Positions 5,560 through 5,770 of a stretch of 5,770 nucleotides of DNA are shown piece after piece; the stretch's first letter is position 1; each line of letters opens with the position of its first letter. Location: NCBI GenBank assembly GCA_013330765.1, contig DUHU01000073.1:1-5770 (forward strand). Reading direction: 5' to 3'. The position numbers and the translations under genes are program-made. The notes beneath the pieces are model-generated. The model was not told where the DNA came from and did not search any database. It saw nothing but the letters and a program-made list of their open reading frames with translations. The DNA is from Candidatus Poseidoniaceae archaeon (GTDB lineage: Archaea; Thermoplasmatota; Poseidoniia; Poseidoniales; Poseidoniaceae).

Positions 5560-5770
5560 AAGAACGCCGTGGTCCCGAGACGACTTCATCCGCGGCAATC
5601 AGGGACCTCAAGGCGGTGTTCATCACGGCGCGCAGGTCACTGATGCGCGCTTCAGAAAACGCCCATGAAAGGTGGGCACCGTCCACGTGGACGTCGTGTT
5701 CCGTGCTCAAGCAGGCCACAAGGGCTCGATGCAAGGCTGGAGCGTTGGCATGAACCGTGAGTGTGGCGGC
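5558..5770 (-). CDS. pcc1: KEOPS complex subunit Pcc1, N-terminus beyond window
   Basis: Pcc1 is the small dimerising subunit of KEOPS (Kae1-Bud32-Cgi121-Pcc1), which makes the t6A37 modification of tRNAs decoding ANN codons in the cytoplasm. The 70 C-terminal residues visible end at TGA 5558-5560. They show the family's order of elements: a strand (AATLTVHANAP), a helix (ALHRALVACLSTE), two strands (HVDGAHLSWAF) and the long C-terminal helix ISDLRAVMNTALRSLIAADE (residues 43-62 of the visible part), matching the conserved 'D-hhALRAhhNShLR' type helix. The full protein is usually about 80-90 residues, so only about 10-15 residues and the start are missing. Location directly before prefoldin beta is a common archaeal arrangement and strongly supports the call. 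First visible gene of the minus operon, whose promoter lies to the right of the window. Confidence 0.88.
   Translation of the reverse strand, partial: AATLTVHANAPALHRALVACLSTEHDVHVDGAHLSWAFSEARISDLRAVMNTALRSLIAADEVVSGPRRS

Noticed and set aside
1..5770. tRNA or rRNA genes, CRISPR arrays, insertion sequences, toxin-antitoxin or defence cassettes
   Set aside because: No cloverleaf-like segments, regularly spaced repeats, transposase motifs or terminal inverted repeats were found. Coding covers nearly all of the window, and every gene with a recognisable family is of housekeeping or metabolic type.

Overview
The window reads as a moderately GC-rich euryarchaeal chromosome segment. The archaeal assignment rests on four genes: an archaeal/eukaryotic-type ribosomal protein uS12, prefoldin beta, the KEOPS subunit Pcc1, and a UbiD-family decarboxylase with the archaeal 'EGPYVDITGT' core. 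Genes are tightly packed with strong Shine-Dalgarno sites and overlapping stop/start codons. A marine group II (Poseidoniales)-like or related uncultured lineage is my best guess, but this is inference from style and gene content, not a database match.

Layout, left to right. (1) Positions 1-402, minus strand: rps12, cut by the left edge only near its C-terminus. (2) Positions 403-519: the only real intergenic gap, a divergent promoter region with one TATA-like element. (3) Positions 520-3221, plus strand: a three-gene operon of UbiD-family decarboxylase, TPR-like helical protein and small Nudix hydrolase, joined by a 9-nt gap and then a 4-nt GTGA overlap. (4) At about 3165-3240 the plus operon meets a minus-strand operon head-on. 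The two coding regions overlap by 57 nt, and a cUUCGg-capped hairpin sits at the Nudix stop codon. (5) Positions 3165-5770, minus strand, read right to left: pcc1 (start beyond the right edge), pfdB, DHH/DHHA1 phosphoesterase and a second TPR-like helical protein, with gaps of 22 nt or less.

The minus operon looks like the tail of the conserved archaeal gene neighbourhood around the exosome superoperon, where pcc1 and prefoldin beta are frequent members: tRNA t6A modification, co-translational folding and a likely nucleic-acid or nucleotide phosphoesterase. The plus operon is less conserved. Its first gene may be the anhydromevalonate phosphate decarboxylase of archaeal isoprenoid synthesis; its partners have no assignable substrate. 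No RNA genes, mobile elements, CRISPR arrays or long repeats were seen, and I do not see a clearly new defence or mobile system. The best leads are a DHH protein lacking the usual motif I histidine, the overlapping convergent junction with its hairpin, and two uncharacterised TPR-like proteins ending the two operons' shared border.
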